Counted from the stretch's first letter, positions 1-8,995 are shown. The stretch: 64,000 bases of DNA from Parvimonas micra (GCF_021300775.1 NZ_JAJTJP010000003.1:186001-250000), one strand, 5' to 3'. Numbers and translations are program-made. The notes: a model not told the origin generated them from the sequence alone.

Positions 1-45
1 AATAAACAATCATAATTTTATTCTTAATGTCCTAAAAATTAAAAC

Positions 46-200
46 TCAAGCTATATTAAGAAATTCATCAACAACTTTTACAAATTTCCCAAGACCAATT
101 ATTGGCTAAGTTTCATAAATAAGAGGTGACGCATTCATTCCTATCAACTTCTTATCTTTGATAACAAAAACATCCCCACAGTGTTTATGGAAATAGAATC
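46..200 (-). pseudogene. Degenerate coding remnant, unrecognised
   Basis: Read on the minus strand, about 50 codons stay open except for one internal stop. They include the stretches HKHCGDVFVIKDKK and GLGKFVKVVDEF and end in a TGA at 46-48. There is no start codon or ribosome binding site. It looks like the tail of a decayed gene beside the mobile mosaic. I do not recognise the family. Confidence 0.3.
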
Positions 201-319
201 CATCTCAAAAAAGTTATCAAATCTAGTAAAATATATGAGAGGTCACTTTAATACTTCCCCATCATACGACAAAAAGCCTTGATATCAATGCTTTTTGTAA
301 TCTCTTTCGTTACAAGATT

Positions 320-431
320 TTTACACTTTTACCAGCAAACCTACACACTCAGCGGTTCGGACTTACCGTATCATCTCGTCGGTGCCCCTCCTCATTCTAC
401 GAGTCCTATCGCATGGGTGGAACATCTGCTT
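320..431. other. GC-rich relic block of unknown origin
   Basis: This block is clearly richer in G+C than the AT-rich DNA around it and has no open frame. On the minus strand it runs straight on from the end of the rlmD-like remnant. Its look, short GC hairpins beyond a broken reading frame, is reminiscent of the right end of an IS200/IS605-type element, but I cannot identify a transposase or a defined end. Confidence 0.2.
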
Positions 432-459
432 CTACTTCGCTGATAGTTCAGCTCGTACA

Positions 460-735
460 AGCAGTGATACCGTCTCAACATGTACCGTTTTTGGAAATTG
501 GTTGAAGAAATTTAATGTTTTCAGTTAGTAGCCGTTTTTGATTAGAACTTGTACGTCTCTTTTTTGTGTTTTTGGATTGTAAGAGATGTAGACGATTGTT
601 TTTGCCCCACAGGAGATTATTTTTTCTAATGCTTTTTGGACTATCTTTATACATATCAGCAAATGTATATTCCATTTTGTTTCTATATGCAGTTTTTAAT
701 GGACTTTCAAATATTTCAGGTTCTTCTGAATATAA
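460..735 (-). pseudogene. Internally deleted remnant of an rlmD-like gene
   Basis: Two blocks match the intact rlmD-like gene at 11627-12985. Bases about 637-735 match the part encoding SEEPEIFESPLKTAY...YKDSP. Bases about 473-636 match the C-terminal part starting QKALEKIISCG. About 750 bp that lie between them in the intact gene are missing and the frames do not agree across the join. In the C-terminal block the catalytic Cys motif SCNP reads SYNP, and a stop replaces the Glu after NGY. The copy is dead. It diverges from the intact gene at many positions, so it may come from a paralogue or another strain. Confidence 0.85.
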
Positions 736-737
736 GC

Positions 738-807
738 CTGGAAAGGACAACGATAGCCCTCTCCAGGAGTTAGCTTTTATTCAACCCACTACAGTTGACA
801 AAGAGCC
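738..807. mobile_element. End of an ISL3-like insertion sequence (relic)
   Basis: Bases 780-807 read outward, on the complement, as GGCTCTTTGTCAACTGTAG followed by TGGGTTGA. This resembles the terminal inverted repeats of streptococcal ISL3-family elements. No transposase remains. The element end lies exactly between the rlmD-like remnant and the streptococcal-looking ltrA segment, so it may have brought the two together. The family assignment is from memory of the end sequence. Confidence 0.45.
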
Positions 808-852
808 AAAAAAAGCCTTGGTTCCCAAAGCTTTTTTTATGTTATAATCTCA

Positions 853-1998
853 TTAAAATAACCCCCAGTTAGATTTGGAATATTTTTTATTCTGTGTCAC
901 ATAAAAATAAATAAAATGAGTGGCTATAGCTAGAGCTAAAATGGTTGTTATACTCGCTACTATTATAGGATTAGAAGCAAAGATTAAAGAGAGAATCAAG
1001 GCAGCCAGATAGAGTGTCGCTTGGACACAGTAGTAACTTTTCGAATAGCTAAGATAGTGTTTGTTATAGGGCCCATTTGCTAGGACAGCAGCTTGAAAGA
1101 GGCCAAATCCGATATAATAGAAACTGGTTGCAAAGAGACGATTAACTTCAGGATTCAGAAGAAAACTCATCGAAACAGTCATCATAATAAGTCCAATGAA
1201 AATAGGATAGTGACTGTAAACTAGAAATAGTCCCTTTTGACTAGATTTTTCATCAATAGCATGGTCGAATTGACCAAAATAAAACAAGAACAGAGAAAGC
1301 GTAATAATGAAATAAAGAACCGAATAAATCGAGAAATTCTCGATTGTAAAGAAGTCAGTTAGCTCCATAATCATCTCTCCAAACGTAATAATGACAAGAA
1401 GGGAGAGGCGCTCGATTAAATGGGGGAAATTTACCTGGTAATGCTCATCTTTACTAAGCAAGATAATTGGCATAATAAATGTTAGCAGAATACTAGCAAA
1501 TAAGGTATAGACTCCAACGTAAATAGGAAGAAGAGCTGCTAGATAGACTCCTAAACTTCCTAGACCTGTTATCCATAGAAAATCTTTGATACTTTCCCGA
1601 TTAACATCATCGGTTGATTTTCTAAAAAACTCAACCAAATATTGAAAAAATAAGGTAAGGGTTAATGTACCAATAGCCCAACAGAGATAATTAAAATATT
1701 GTTGCCAATCAGGTCCCATCATATTGGCTATAAAGAGTAAAAGTCCCATTTTGATAAACATGATTACTATGTTAAATAAAGAGTTCTTTCCATAGCGATT
1801 GGTATAAACGGTTTGAATCATCCAGGAATCGGTGAGAACCAAGACAGCCATGAAAAAATCAAGGAAAGAATTCCAAGTCAAAATACCGTTATGAAGATGG
1901 TCAATTAAAGTAGTTACTTTCGAAATTGCAAAAACAAAAACTAGGTCATAAAAAAGTTCTGAAAATTCTACACGTTTATGTTTAATAAGAGTTGTCAT
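853..1998 (-). CDS. ltrA: LtrA family (low temperature requirement A) membrane protein
   Basis: 381 residues. The N-terminal signature VEFSELFYDLVFVFA (residues 10-24) is typical of the LtrA family. It is followed by about ten hydrophobic segments, so the protein sits in the membrane. LtrA was named from a Listeria cold-growth mutant; its biochemical function is unknown. The start at 1998 has an AGAAAGGA ribosome binding site. Base composition and wording resemble streptococcal LtrA proteins more than the AT-rich local genes. With the ISL3-like end on one side and a truncated SDR gene on the other, this looks like a transferred streptococcal block. The ORF is intact. Confidence 0.8.
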   Translation of the reverse strand: MTTLIKHKRVEFSELFYDLVFVFAISKVTTLIDHLHNGILTWNSFLDFFMAVLVLTDSWMIQTVYTNRYGKNSLFNIVIMFIKMGLLLFIANMMGPDWQQYFNYLCWAIGTLTLTLFFQYLVEFFRKSTDDVNRESIKDFLWITGLGSLGVYLAALLPIYVGVYTLFASILLTFIMPIILLSKDEHYQVNFPHLIERLSLLVIITFGEMIMELTDFFTIENFSIYSVLYFIITLSLFLFYFGQFDHAIDEKSSQKGLFLVYSHYPIFIGLIMMTVSMSFLLNPEVNRLFATSFYYIGFGLFQAAVLANGPYNKHYLSYSKSYYCVQATLYLAALILSLIFASNPIIVASITTILALAIATHFIYFYVTQNKKYSKSNWGLF

Positions 1999-2185
1999 CT
2001 TAAGTCCTTTCTATTTTAGATAGTATAATTTATTATAACAAAAATGGCAATGAAATACAATGAGATTCTTAAATAACTTAATGTGGCGCGAATTGTCAAC
2101 ACCTTGACTTCTTTTGTCATTTACTTGTCGGTTTCTGTTTTGTAAAATAGTCTCATAAATCAAATGAAATAAAGATGAAATCATT

Positions 2186-2228
2186 ATGTCAAATAAAAAA
2201 GTTATTTTAGTTACAGGCGTTTCATCTC
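2186..2228 (+). pseudogene. 5' stub of an SDR-family oxidoreductase gene
   Basis: An ATG at 2186 opens MSNKKVILVTGVSS, the first beta strand and the beginning of the TGxxxGxG NAD(P)-binding loop of short-chain dehydrogenases. The match stops before the glycine motif is complete, and a stop follows at 2240-2242. The gene is divergent from ltrA, so the streptococcal block breaks off about 14 codons into it. The recombinase remnant starts immediately afterwards. Confidence 0.6.
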
Positions 2229-2256
2229 CTAGATTTCTTTGATTTTAAGCTTTTTT

Positions 2257-2990
2257 CTAAACTTTCACTTCTGTGTTTTTGACATCAGAACTACCGTCTC
2301 CACATGTGTGGTTGCTAGGATAGGAACACATTGTTTCTATCTCGTTGCCTGATTGAGGATACAATTTATTGTCCGGTTCATCAACTGCTTTTGCATTTTT
2401 TCTTTTTACCTTAAATAACTGCCCATTTTGCGAATCTTTTTTTCCTGTCTTATAGATGATTGTAATCAATGCAGGGTCAATTTCTCCATCTTGATTGATT
2501 CCTCCTACTATGATTTTATCCACAATACTTTCAAATACAGTCCTATCAAACTCTTCGAGATATTTATTAGCTTCCAATAACTTCTTAAATCCCTCAAGTC
2601 TTGTCTTCAAAGCTTTTTCATCAGTCAAAGTTACTTCCAATGCTCTTTTTTCTTCAAGCAGTTTTTCTTTGCTCGTAGCAAGTTCATTATATTTATCCTG
2701 ATAAACATCTAAGCTGATAGCATCAGTAAGCCTAAGCTCAACTAAATCCTTTTCTTTTTTTAGTACCTTTTCAAGTTGATTGCTAACTTTTTTTAATTCT
2801 TTAGCCAAGCTATTATCTTTCAACTCTTCTTCTACCGTTTTCAAGAATTCATTCGTAATCTCCACATTATTATAGCAAACTTGTCGGTAGCTCTCCATAA
2901 ACGCCTTTTCAATAGCCTCTTCTTCTATACCTTTGCTATGCGGACAATATTTTTTTCCATTTTTTGTGCCGTTAACACATTGCCATATCA
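2257..2990 (-). pseudogene. C-terminal remnant of a large serine recombinase (TnpX-like)
   Basis: About 244 codons remain open. They start in the recombinase zinc-ribbon region (WQC, then KKYCPHSKGI) and continue into a long coiled coil (about residues 50-125, rich in Glu, Lys and Leu). A DRTVFESIVDKIIVGG segment, typical of the C-terminal domain of the large serine recombinases that move Tn1549/CTn-type elements, follows. The catalytic serine domain and the recombinase domain are absent. The apparent GTG start lies inside the Maff2 stub next door, so this is a fusion scar rather than a gene. Without the catalytic domain it cannot recombine DNA. Confidence 0.8.
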
Positions 2991-3086
2991 CTCCATAAGG
3001 TTAATGACTCCCCAGGCTCCAAGTCCGGCTCCTACTGCCATAACCAAAATCTGTAATACATTGACTGCCTGAACAAAAAAATCCAT
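2988..3086 (-). pseudogene. Truncated Maff2-family conjugative-element membrane protein
   Basis: Thirty-two codons from an ATG at 3086 read MDFFVQAVNVLQILVMAVGAG..GVINLMEstop. This is the N-terminal half of the Maff2 family, small hydrophobic proteins encoded just before PrgI and VirB4 in Tn1549-like elements. A GGAGGAATAAAT ribosome binding site is present. The family normally continues for about 30 more residues. Here it stops where the recombinase remnant begins, which marks a deletion that removed the mating-pore genes. Confidence 0.75.
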
Positions 3087-3088
3087 AT

Positions 3089-3400
3089 TTATTCCTCCTC
3101 GTTTTCTTCCTTCTTTTCAATCTTGTTATATGACTTCACTACAAAGTTTTTGTAAGTCTTTCCCTCTTTTTCACGCTTCTTAAAGTAGCCGAAGATATGA
3201 ATCAAATCGCCTTTCTCAAAGGCTTTTGCTATTTCTGTCTTTTCTCCATAAGCTGCACAGTTGATATACTCCTTACCCTTACCGTACTTTTTTACAAGCG
3301 TAAAATTTGCAACTTCTACCGTTTCTCCGTCTTTTTCAAAGTTTGAGAAAGTAGGTTCCGCCAATAAGTTGGCGTTGATGTTAATCATTTCTTGTTTCAT
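3089..3400 (-). CDS. Single-stranded DNA-binding protein of the conjugative element
   Basis: 103 residues with an OB-fold pattern: beta strands around EVANFTLVKKYG, EYINCAAYG and GDLIHIFGYFKKRE, then a charged tail KKEENEEE. It is shorter than chromosomal SSB (about 150 residues) but normal for the accessory SSB encoded upstream of Maff2 in Tn1549-like elements, where it coats transferred or replicating single-stranded DNA. Its stop codon is 3 bp from the Maff2 start, so they shared an operon. A leader ORF with a terminator lies immediately upstream. Confidence 0.75.
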   Translation of the reverse strand: MKQEMININANLLAEPTFSNFEKDGETVEVANFTLVKKYGKGKEYINCAAYGEKTEIAKAFEKGDLIHIFGYFKKREKEGKTYKNFVVKSYNKIEKKEENEEE

Positions 3401-3424
3401 CTTTTTAAATTTCTCCTTTTCATT

Positions 3425-3517
3425 TCAATAAAAAAAGCGACCAGAAGTATTACTTTTCCAATCGCTGATACTCTTACTATTTAGTTTTTTCTTAGTGGGA
3501 CTTCTGATCCTTATCAT
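3425..3517 (-). CDS. Short leader ORF (30 codons) before ssb
   Basis: An ATG at 3517 follows a strong AAAGGAGATAAG ribosome binding site. It opens 30 codons beginning MIRIRSPTKKKLN and ends in TGA at 3425-3427. The last codons lie inside an intrinsic terminator hairpin. That arrangement, a translated leader over a terminator, is what attenuation-controlled genes show. No known leader peptide is recognised. It could also be an ordinary tiny gene or chance. Confidence 0.4.
   Translation of the reverse strand: MIRIRSPTKKKLNSKSISDWKSNTSGRFFY
3430..3465 (-). terminator. Terminator/attenuator between leader ORF and ssb
   Basis: On the minus strand, a GCGA...TCGC stem with inner AAGTA/TACTT pairing is followed by seven T. 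It overlaps the end of the leader ORF and stands about 30 bp upstream of ssb. Confidence 0.6.
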
Positions 3518-3663
3518 CTTATCTCCTTTATTGTCTTTAACATATTTAAGGGAATTAGCATTTTGTCGTGTATATATTAGTGAAAGGTACTTGAAATACT
3601 AGTTCGCTAATTAGTGAGTTTCCCCTATTTATTGATCGCAATATAAATTGAAAATAGGCATGA

Positions 3664-3700
3664 AAAAAGACGATAGATTTTTTTCTTTTCTATCGTCTTA
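3664..3700. terminator. Intrinsic terminator downstream of the cupin gene
   Basis: The inverted repeat AGACGATAG...CTATCGTCT has A-rich and T-rich flanks. The rest of 3518-3769 holds no gene; it has only an imperfect palindrome around CTAATTAG near 3610. Confidence 0.6.
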
Positions 3701-3769
3701 CGCATTTAGTATTCAATTTTTCAGTTCAACAAACTTGAATTTATCAAAACACATTCAAAAAAATGTATT

Positions 3770-4123
3770 TCATTCGCCTATAGGATCATAATCTGCCGGA
3801 ACCGGTGCAACGATACTCACAAAAACTATATCCTCTGTTCCTGTGTTCATTGCGCCGTGACATGCACCTTTAGGAGAAACGATAACCTGTCCTTTTTTTA
3901 AGGGAATCTCTTTATCCGGTTCGGGATAGAATATTCCTTCTCCCTGTAAAATGATCCAGATATCATCAGAATTGTGGTGACGGTGCTTCTGCAAGGTTTG
4001 TCCCGGTTTAATCACCCACACTGACCCTCCTGTAGATTCTGTTTGGTAAAAAGGTGTTCTCTTTGCAGCTTTTTTGTCTTCTTGTTTTACCATGTCCATT
4101 TCATAGATTCTTTTTTCTTCCAT
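3770..4123 (-). CDS. Cupin-domain protein
   Basis: 117 residues forming a single cupin barrel. The first cupin motif is HRHHNSDDIWIILQGEG (His47, His49/50), and the second has KKGQVIVSPKGACHG (His89). These would bind one metal ion in the cytoplasm. Small single-domain cupins bind many ligands, so the substrate is unknown. The gene starts 3 bp after the msr ORF ends and is probably co-transcribed with it, as part of the cargo block between virD4 and ssb. Its GC content is above that of the flanking chromosome, which suggests transfer. Confidence 0.7.
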   Translation of the reverse strand: MEEKRIYEMDMVKQEDKKAAKRTPFYQTESTGGSVWVIKPGQTLQKHRHHNSDDIWIILQGEGIFYPEPDKEIPLKKGQVIVSPKGACHGAMNTGTEDIVFVSIVAPVPADYDPIGE

Positions 4124-4159
4124 TGCTATATGCCTCCTTGTATTGATTTTTGATTATTC

Positions 4160-5559
4160 TTACTCAAAGAGCTTCCGATACTCCCCATACCCTTGTTCTT
4201 CCAGTTCATCGTAGGGAATGAATCTAAGAGCTGCCGAGTTGATGCAATAACGCAGCCCGCCGGACTCGCGGGGACCATCGTTGAACACGTGACCCAGATG
4301 GGAATCCGCGCCGCTGCTGCGCACTTCCGTCCGGACCATACCATGTGAAGTGTCCACGGCCTCAGTGACAGCATCTTCCGCGATCGGCCTGGTGAACGCC
4401 GGCCAGCCACACCCGGAATTATACTATACTTGTCCATGGATGTAAAGAGCGGTTCGCCGCTGACAATGTCGACATAAAGGCCCTTTTCAAAGAAGTCGTC
4501 ATACTCGCCGGTGAAGGCGTACTCCGTGGCGGCGTGCTGTGTGACCTCAAAGGCCAAATCGCCAATCCGCACCCGAAGTTCATCTGCAGATTCTTCTGCG
4601 CTGTTTTGCTGAAGATCAAAGTAACTGCGCGGGATATGGCAGTAGCCGCCGGGATTCTTGTCCAGATACTTCTGGTGATACTCTTCTGCGGGGAAGAAGT
4701 TTTCCAACGGAAGCAGTTCAACAGCAAGCCTTGCTCCGGCTTTCTTTTCCTCCGCCCGATAAACCGCTTCGATCTCCGGAAGCTGGTCTTCTTCCGTATA
4801 ATAGATCCCCGTCCGGTACTGGATGCCTCGGTCATTGCCCTGTTTGTTTACAGAGAGCGGATCGATCACCATGAAATAGTAATTCAGCAAATCAGTCAGG
4901 GAAATTACAGCAGGGTCATAGTCGACCCGCACTGTCTCGGCATGCCCGCTGCTGTTACAGACGTCCTGATAGGTCGGAGCTTCGTCAGGTCCGTTTGCAT
5001 AACCTGCTTCTGTTCGGATTACGCCGACAAACTGATCAAAGAACTTCTGCGTTCCCCAGAAGCAGCCGCCTGCAAGATAGATTGTTTTCATATTCTCCGG
5101 TATCTCCATAGTAGTTTCTCCTGTCACGATCTCTCCGGACCAGGTGTTGATTCCGCCGAATTCGTAGATGTTGGTATATCCCATGTCCGCAAACTTTTGC
5201 GCTGCTTGCTTGGATCTGTTCCCGCTTCGGCAGTAAATCAGGATGATCTGATCCAGATCCGGGAGTTCTTCCGGCCGCTCCGCTTCAATGCTCTCATTTG
5301 GAATTAGAATTGCGCCAGGAATATGGCCTGCATCGTATTCATCTTGCCTGCGGGCATCTACAATCACATGCCCGTCATCCCGGGTCATCATCTGCTTTGC
5401 CATATCTTGATCGATCTGATGATAGCTCTCGACCTCTTGCACTGAACCGGCAGTATTTACCAAACAACCAGTCAGAAGAAAAATGGTCATCAAAATCAAA
5501 AACAACGGTCTTGGAACACCTGAGCGCCCTTTTTCCACTATTGCTCTCATCTTTTTCAT
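4160..5559 (-). pseudogene. msrAB: Rhodanese-MsrA-MsrB lipoprotein, frameshifted in MsrB
   Basis: The N-terminus is a lipoprotein signal (LLTGC, Cys32). A rhodanese domain follows (about 48-140; active-site loop IYCRSGNRS, Cys110), then a methionine sulfoxide reductase A domain (about 157-320; GGCFWG, Cys166), and the start of an MsrB domain. At 4421-4430 the 5-bp unit ATACT occurs twice. Removing one copy restores the usual MsrB core ([10 protein letters not shown]) and joins it to the second frame ending at 4160, which has the MsrB active site RYCINSAAL. As written, the product reads into a nonsense tail of about 95 residues to 4126. It would repair only Met-S-oxide on surface proteins. The GC content is far above the local chromosome, a clear sign of transfer. 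Confidence 0.85.
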
Positions 5560-5659
5560 TCTATGTTACCTCGGTAAATTCAAATTTGTCATAGTTTTTA
5601 CATAGATAAAATTACAATTTTTCCTTCAATTATTATCTCAATAAAATGGAGTATCTTTT

Positions 5660-6433
5660 TTATATATTGCATATTAAATTCAAAGCAAGGTGTAATGCTC
5701 TAGAGTGTGACGAAATTCCCCAATTCCTTTCATCATGTTCAGTAACACTTGCAAGCGAATCCGCAGTAAAAAAGAATTGACCAAATGATGCTCCTCTTTT
5801 TTGTGAACACGCAGCAAGTGCAGCACATTCCATTTCGACAGCAGAGCAGCCTTCACTTAATCTATACTGAACCATTTCCCGTGTTTCCCTAAAAAAACCA
5901 TCTGTTGTCCAAGTTATGCACTCTTCAAATGGTATGTCTAATTTTTCAAAAACATCCTTAATTTCACCAATCATTTTCCGGTCGATTTCAATATATCGTG
6001 ATGGTGGTAAATAATGGAATGATGTTCCCTCATCTCTCAATGCTTTTGTAGGAATAAGGAATGCATTTTCTTTTATATCCCTCAGAACCCCACAAGAACC
6101 TGTTGCAATTATTTTCTTACAACCACAAGCAATCAGCCTGTCCAAAAGCTGTACGGACGCAGGTGCACCAATATTAGGACGGACAAGACATATTCTTTGC
6201 CCTTTATACTCAATCACATATATATTTGTAGTTCTACAGCAATTTTCAAATTCTTCGGCAATTATTGCATTACTATTCATTGCGAATTCATCTACGCAGT
6301 CTCCTAAGAAAGCAAACACACACTTTTCCGGAAGTTTCAACTCCTCGCAACCATGATTTGGTTTAATTACCTCTATAGAAAAATTGTCATATTCAAGTAT
6401 AGGAATTTCATTTTTTATTATCATCTTCAGCAT
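5660..6433 (-). CDS. Nucleoside phosphorylase family protein
   Basis: 257 residues of the PNP/UDP phosphorylase fold. Visible motifs are the phosphate and base-binding stretch ATGSCGVL (about 110-117), the loop ALRDEGTSFHYLPP, and VEMECAALAA, where the Glu contacts the ribose. The family cleaves nucleosides with phosphate to a free base and pentose 1-phosphate in the cytosol. Whether this one takes purine or uridine substrates cannot be told. It sits in the cargo block of the conjugative element and is intact. Confidence 0.8.
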   Translation of the reverse strand: MLKMIIKNEIPILEYDNFSIEVIKPNHGCEELKLPEKCVFAFLGDCVDEFAMNSNAIIAEEFENCCRTTNIYVIEYKGQRICLVRPNIGAPASVQLLDRLIACGCKKIIATGSCGVLRDIKENAFLIPTKALRDEGTSFHYLPPSRYIEIDRKMIGEIKDVFEKLDIPFEECITWTTDGFFRETREMVQYRLSEGCSAVEMECAALAACSQKRGASFGQFFFTADSLASVTEHDERNWGISSHSRALHLALNLICNI

Positions 6434-6553
6434 TCTCCTCTAAATATTAACTATTCATCTATTCATTATTTATTAGTCCAAACGAGTGGGAAATAAAATT
6501 TATCAAACCGGCAAATTTATTTTTTAAATCTACAAACCCGGAGTTACCATAAA

Positions 6554-7016
6554 CTAAAGTTTACAAAACATAACATAGTCCTCTTCATTTTCACGAACAA
6601 CTTCAAAACCTACTTTTTTATACATACTCACTGCATAGTTTATCTTTTGAACCGATAATGAAACTTGCTTATATTCTCTCTCTTTCAATGTCAAAAGAAT
6701 TTGTTTCATAAGTTCAGTTCCAATTCCCAAATTCCTATATTCCTTGAGGAGAGAAATGGAAAGAGAGGGTGTTGTGTCATCAATAATCATTGATGATACG
6801 AGTCCATACAGCTCCTACTACCTTTCCATCAAAATCCGCCACATAACATAAATCATCTTTCTTGCCAAAATCAGCAACATATATTTGTAAATCGGGATGT
6901 TCTATAATATCTTTGGATGGAGCTTGTACTCCTTCAGGAATAAAAATAGCTTCATATAGAAAAGTATCCAATAAATTAATTTCATTCTGCTTTAATTCTC
7001 TAATTACATAATCCAT
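6554..7016 (-). pseudogene. GNAT acetyltransferase, frameshifted
   Basis: Two adjacent frames make one GNAT N-acetyltransferase. From a start at 7016 (GGAGG six bases upstream) 78 residues run to GAVWTRIINDYstop. The other frame then gives IDDTTPSLSIS, followed by the acetyl-CoA loop EYRNLGIGTELMK and the C-terminal strand YKKVGFEVV. The join lacks about eight bases compared with relatives that read DYG.IDD there; short TAT repeats at the join would allow slippage. As written, the N-terminal piece lacks the acetyl-CoA site. Confidence 0.75.
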
Positions 7017-7213
7017 TATTGCCTCCAATCTATGTTTTGTAAATTTATTATTTTATAAATCGGTATAAATTCCACACATACTATACCTCCATACTTTTTG
7101 AATTGTTTCTGCTACTTCTAATTTTCCATTATACTAATCATCTCGCAAATTCAAATTTATCTAGCTCTATTATATCAAATATACCCTCGACCATATAGTT
7201 ATAACAGTAAATC

Positions 7214-8995
7214 TTACAATCTTGTAATTACCGTATTTCTATTAAGCTTAACCTTACCTTTTCTCTTTATATATTCTTCAATATCAAACACATTCTTCTT
7301 GTCATAATCTTCTAAGAACTTATAGTTCTTATGCTTTGTGATGTCGAATTTATCCGAGAAAAAAGGTCTGACACCTCTAAGCTGAAAGATACATTTTCCA
7401 CCATCCATCACTGTTATCTCGTCTTGGCTCATTAGATCTTTTCCGGTCTTTTGATAGTTCATGGCAAAGCTGTTCTGATTGGACTTGGTTTCCGAGATAT
7501 TGTATAAGTCAATGGTTTCCTTTCCCAAAGTTTCTGAAAGTTCTTTTAATGTAGTCTTTTCCTTCCCTCCCAGGAATAAAGTACTATCGCAGTTTCCAAT
7601 AATCGTATCCGCATTATCCTTGTAAATAGCTTTCAGCTGAGATTGTGCCTGTAGAATAATACTTGCAGAAATTTCTCTGGAACGAATTGTGGCTATAAGC
7701 TTCTCAAACTTTGGGATTAAGCCGATATTTGCAAACTCATCTAGGAGAAACCTGACATGAACAGGTAATCGTCCTCCATAGACATCATCTGCCTTGTCAC
7801 ATAGAAGATTAAAAAGCTGAGAGTACATAATGGAGACCACAAAGTTAAAGGTATCATCTGTATCAGAGATAATGACAAATAGTGCTGTTTTTCTATCTCC
7901 AATGCAATCCAGCTCCAATTCATCTTCGCTCATTAAGTCCCTTAGTTCTTGAATATCGAAGGGGGCAAGTCTTGCTCCACAAGAGATAAGAATGGACTTT
8001 GCTGTTTTCCCGGCTGCAAGCTTGTATTTCTTGTATTGCTTTACAGCAAAATGTCTTGGTTCTTTCTTTTCCAATGCCTCAAAAAGCCTGTCTATCGGAT
8101 TTTTATAATTTTCATCGTCTTCTCTGACTTCTGAAGCATCTATCATGTCCAGCAGTGTTGCAAAATTCTTTTCTTCTTTCGGCGCTTCATAGTAGATATA
8201 GGCAATCAGAGCCGTATAATAAAGCTTCTCGGCTTTCACCCAGAAATCTTCCCCTGCCTTTTCTCCTTCCCCTTTGGTATTGGCAATAATGGTCTGCACC
8301 AATTTCAGAATATCTTTTTCTGAATGGATATAGCTAAAAGGATTGTATTTCATACTTTTTTTGAAGTTAATGGTATTTAATATTCGAATTTCATACCCAT
8401 TATCTTCCAGCATTTTGCCACACTCAAGAACTATCGTCCCTTTAGGGTCTGTTACGCAATAGGAAGAATGCATTTGCATAAGATTAGGCTTAACATAAAA
8501 CCTTGTCTTCCCGGATCCTGATCCACCAATCACAAGAACATTTTTATTTCTTGCATACTTTGGATTGCTTGGTCTTCCATTCATGCTTAATCTCTCTGTT
8601 TTGGTAAGCAATATATTGTTTTGAAATTTTTCGTCCATGTATGGCTCAATGTCTTTCCTATTTCCCCAGCGAGCTGATCCGTACTCTTTCCCCTGTCTAA
8701 ACTTTTTTGCATTTTTGCCTTTGGTATAGACAATAAATTTGATTAAAACTGCTGTCCCTATTCCCATGAAAATGTCAATAAGATAAAGACTTGGGAAAAA
8801 GCTCATTCTGTTAAGCTCCAATAATCCTTGAAAGATTTTATCTATCACATCACCGCCGGTATAACTTCTGATATGATGAGAAAAAATATTCCCTAAATAG
8901 AAAAATGCAAGATAGGGAATATTTTGCTTTGCAAACATTGCCTTATCCTGCACCTTAAATAAGCCTCTGATATCCTTTAGTATCTTCTCAATCAT
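7214..8995 (-). CDS. VirD4/TraG-type conjugative coupling ATPase
   Basis: 593 residues. Two N-terminal hydrophobic segments (about 24-40 and 68-90) anchor it in the membrane. A Walker A (GGSGSGKT, 157-164) and a Walker B (FLLDEFANIG, about 415-424) follow, with the TraG/VirD4 signature KYNPF and the C-terminal GGKCIFQLRGVRPF. Coupling proteins bring the relaxase-DNA complex to the mating channel. It overlaps pcfB by 4 bp, the normal Tn1549/CTn order. The ORF is intact although no relaxase or channel genes remain in this window. Confidence 0.9.
   Translation of the reverse strand: MIEKILKDIRGLFKVQDKAMFAKQNIPYLAFFYLGNIFSHHIRSYTGGDVIDKIFQGLLELNRMSFFPSLYLIDIFMGIGTAVLIKFIVYTKGKNAKKFRQGKEYGSARWGNRKDIEPYMDEKFQNNILLTKTERLSMNGRPSNPKYARNKNVLVIGGSGSGKTRFYVKPNLMQMHSSYCVTDPKGTIVLECGKMLEDNGYEIRILNTINFKKSMKYNPFSYIHSEKDILKLVQTIIANTKGEGEKAGEDFWVKAEKLYYTALIAYIYYEAPKEEKNFATLLDMIDASEVREDDENYKNPIDRLFEALEKKEPRHFAVKQYKKYKLAAGKTAKSILISCGARLAPFDIQELRDLMSEDELELDCIGDRKTALFVIISDTDDTFNFVVSIMYSQLFNLLCDKADDVYGGRLPVHVRFLLDEFANIGLIPKFEKLIATIRSREISASIILQAQSQLKAIYKDNADTIIGNCDSTLFLGGKEKTTLKELSETLGKETIDLYNISETKSNQNSFAMNYQKTGKDLMSQDEITVMDGGKCIFQLRGVRPFFSDKFDITKHKNYKFLEDYDKKNVFDIEEYIKRKGKVKLNRNTVITRL

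Noticed and set aside
475..750. 91-codon ORF as a real small protein
   Set aside because: It is the frameshifted reading of the deleted rlmD-like remnant.
2495..2701. Plus-strand ORF in the recombinase remnant
   Set aside because: Antisense of the coiled-coil part; repetitive Ser/Leu composition.
4534..5307. Long plus-strand ORF (257 codons)
   Set aside because: It is the antisense of the GC-rich rhodanese-MsrA region; GC-rich genes often give long antisense frames. No ribosome site or domain.
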